DNA of 6,584 nt. Origin: Nitrospirota bacterium. Lineage in GTDB: Bacteria > Patescibacteriota > Gracilibacteria > UBA1369 > LOWO2-01-FULL-3. Each line of letters starts with the position of its first letter. Within the stretch, counting starts at the first letter, position 1. The translations under genes were made by a program, and so were the position numbers. The notes beneath the pieces were generated by a model. That model saw only the letters and a list, made by a program, of their open reading frames with translations, had not been told where the DNA came from and did not search any database. Positions 4,690 through 6,584 of this stretch are shown piece by piece. The stretch is from positions 1 through 6,584 of the forward strand of contig JAACEU010000030.1 in NCBI GenBank assembly GCA_011682355.1. The letters run 5' to 3'.

Positions 4690-6584
4690 ATGTACGTTTC
4701 ACTCGATTGGTTAAAAGATTTCGTAGAAATTCCCGGCAACCTGGACCCCAAAGATCTGGCGGACGAACTTACCCTAAAAACTGCTGAAACAGAGGGTGTA
4801 ATGAACGACGCGGAAAAATTTGAGAATATGGTTGTCGGCCACGTAACAGAACTTCACCCACACCCAAACGCAGATAAACTAAAATTGGCAAAAGTTTCTA
4901 TAGGAAAAGACTCTCACCAAATTGTTTGTGGAGGAAAAAATCTAAAAGAAGGAATGTATGTAGCGGTTGCACTTCCAAAATCAAAAGTACGATGGCACGG
5001 AGAAGGAGATTTGGTCACATTAGAAAAAGCAAAAATCAGAGGAGAAGAAAGCTATGGAATGATTTGTCAAAGCGCAGAAATCGGCTTAGACAACCCAGAT
5101 GAAGGTCCCGAGGACATTCTCGATCTATCATCACAAAAACCAACTCCGGGAACTCCACTCGCAGAACTTTTCGGAGGCGACGACACCGTAATCGAATTCG
5201 ACAACAAATCCCTAACTCATCGCCCGGACCTTTGGGGACACTATGGAATCGCAAGAGAAATTGCCGCAATCAAAGGATTCAAATTCAAAGAACTGAAACC
5301 AAAATTCAAGGCTCCGGCAAAAGGAGAAACTGTAGACGTAAAAATCGAAGACTATGACCTTTGCCCAAGATACTGCGGACTCATTATCAATAATATAAAA
5401 GTAGAAGACTCACCTAATTGGCTAAAAAAGAGACTGAAAGCAACCGGACACGGAAACCACAACAACATCGTCGACGTCACAAACTACGTGATGACAGAAC
5501 TCGGACAACCAATGCACGCATTCGACAAAAACTATATAAAAAAAGGAATAGTAGTTCGTCATGCAAAAAAAGGTGAAAAAATCACATCACTCGATGGCAA
5601 AAAACGCGAACTCACGCAGAACATGCTCGTAATCGCCGACCACGAAAAGCCTATAGCTATAGCCGGAATCATGGGAGGAGAAAATAGTGAAATAAACTCC
5701 GGGACAACTTCGATCATCCTGGAATCTGCAAACTTCAACGCGGCTTCAATCAGAAAAACATCAACAAAACTCGGAGTCAGAACAGATGCGGTCCAAAGAT
5801 TCGAAAAATCTCTCGACCCACACATGGCACAACTCGCAATCGAAAGAGCCGCAGAAATCATTTTGGATATCTGTCCGGGCTCAGAAATAGCTGGACCAAT
5901 GACCGACAACGAAAAATTCAACAAGAAACCAATAAAAATCAAACTCGATACCGACAAAACTCGATCAAAAATCGGCGTGGACATTTCCGACAAAGACATT
6001 AAAAAAATTCTGGAAAGTCTGGAGTTCGAAGTTTCAAACGGCTTCGAAGTTACAGTTCCGAGCTTCCGTTCAACAAAAGACGTACTAATAGAAGACGACC
6101 TCATTGAAGAAGTAGCAAGAATTTACGGATACGAAAACATCCCGGCATCACTTCCGATGCTTCCAACCAAACTACCGGAAGAAAACACCGAACGCTTCAA
6201 AAAACACAGAGCAAGAGACCTTTTCTCACATTCACTCGGATTCGACGAAGTCTACAATTACTCTTTCTACGGCATAAACGAAATCAAAAACACCCTCCTC
6301 TCAGAAGAAGGACACATCAAATTGCTGAACTACCTGTCCGAAGATCAAACACACATGCGAACTTCACTCACGCCAAACTTGCTCAAAAACCTACAACTCA
6401 ACATCAAATATTTCGACAACGTAAAACTTTACGAAATCGGTCGAACTTACAAAGAAATCGGTGAATATTTCCCACTGGAAGAAAAATTCGTGGGAGGAGC
6501 AATCCTACAAAAAGGCAAAACCGACGAACCGTTCTACGAAGCAAAAGGAGCCGTCGAAGCATTCTTCGAAAAATTCAATATAAA
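4690..6584 (+). CDS. pheT: Phenylalanyl-tRNA synthetase beta subunit, 3' end cut by window edge
   Basis: PheT binds tRNA-Phe, edits mischarged Tyr-tRNA and supports PheS. I read 631 codons with no stop; the family is usually near 800, so about 150-170 residues are missing, including the C-terminal anticodon-binding (FDX-ACB) domain. The start MYVSLDWLKDFVEI is typical. Residues 40-155 are the EMAP/OB tRNA-binding domain (VVGHVTELHPHPNADKLKL, then VCGGKN). LTHRPDLWGHYGIAREIAA (175-193) precedes the B3/B4 editing domain (about 215-385, with VDVTNYVMTELGQPMHAFD and IMGGENSEI). The B5 domain follows (about 412-487), ending DDLIEEVARIYGYENIP, and then the catalytic-like core. In B3 the usual RPINN reads GNHNN (255-259). 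No Shine-Dalgarno and no convincing promoter lies just upstream, so it is probably co-transcribed with pheS through the structured gap. Confidence 0.97.
   Translation, partial: MYVSLDWLKDFVEIPGNLDPKDLADELTLKTAETEGVMNDAEKFENMVVGHVTELHPHPNADKLKLAKVSIGKDSHQIVCGGKNLKEGMYVAVALPKSKVRWHGEGDLVTLEKAKIRGEESYGMICQSAEIGLDNPDEGPEDILDLSSQKPTPGTPLAELFGGDDTVIEFDNKSLTHRPDLWGHYGIAREIAAIKGFKFKELKPKFKAPAKGETVDVKIEDYDLCPRYCGLIINNIKVEDSPNWLKKRLKATGHGNHNNIVDVTNYVMTELGQPMHAFDKNYIKKGIVVRHAKKGEKITSLDGKKRELTQNMLVIADHEKPIAIAGIMGGENSEINSGTTSIILESANFNAASIRKTSTKLGVRTDAVQRFEKSLDPHMAQLAIERAAEIILDICPGSEIAGPMTDNEKFNKKPIKIKLDTDKTRSKIGVDISDKDIKKILESLEFEVSNGFEVTVPSFRSTKDVLIEDDLIEEVARIYGYENIPASLPMLPTKLPEENTERFKKHRARDLFSHSLGFDEVYNYSFYGINEIKNTLLSEEGHIKLLNYLSEDQTHMRTSLTPNLLKNLQLNIKYFDNVKLYEIGRTYKEIGEYFPLEEKFVGGAILQKGKTDEPFYEAKGAVEAFFEKFNI

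Noticed and set aside
5559..6104. Minus-strand 181-codon open frame
   Set aside because: Ser/Phe-rich antisense shadow of pheT, which is intact on the plus strand here.

Overview
The window holds five protein genes: topA, hup (HU), an unrecognised 222-residue gene, pheS and pheT. topA and pheT run off the edges. It reads as ordinary chromosomal housekeeping DNA of moderate-to-low GC. The genetic code is standard: pheS ends in TGA, and no TGA occurs inside the roughly 1,300 codons of topA plus pheT that are visible. None of the five start codons is preceded by a recognisable Shine-Dalgarno sequence. Together with short intergenic gaps and the style of TopA and HU, this suggests a candidate-phyla (Patescibacteria/CPR-like, perhaps Peregrinibacteria-like) or similarly SD-poor bacterium. 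That placement is an inference and not proven.

Layout: 1-2041 (minus) is DNA topoisomerase I, from its start through two complete C-terminal zinc ribbons and the first Cys of a probable third. 2042-2380 is a 339-bp divergent intergenic region. It carries a topA promoter whose -10 lies 8 nt from the ATG, a cluster of small nested hairpins, two terminator-like hairpins, and a good hup promoter flanked by an inverted repeat. 2381-2656 (plus) is HU, followed by two tandem intrinsic terminators shared with the convergent gene at 2737-3405 (minus), a 222-residue orphan with a Gly-rich tail. Between the orphan and pheS the two divergent promoters have their -35 boxes back to back. 3483-4523 (plus) is pheS and 4690 to the edge (plus) is pheT, the two subunits of phenylalanyl-tRNA synthetase.

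The most unusual object is the 166-bp pheS-pheT gap. Almost all of it is a symmetric element of about 140 bp. A 14-bp perfect inverted repeat (21 positions with one mismatch) closes three internal hairpins, and one central strand (CTCAAC) can pair with either of two identical GTTGAGCC copies. TA dinucleotides flank it. It could be a small non-autonomous mobile element (MITE-like), a structured bistable RNA acting between pheS and pheT, or a mobile element reused as one. I do not recognise it as a known RNA family.

A second theme is initiation: topA and pheS both have a -10 hexamer exactly 8 nt before the ATG, which predicts leaderless mRNAs and moves the pheS start from 3453 to 3483.
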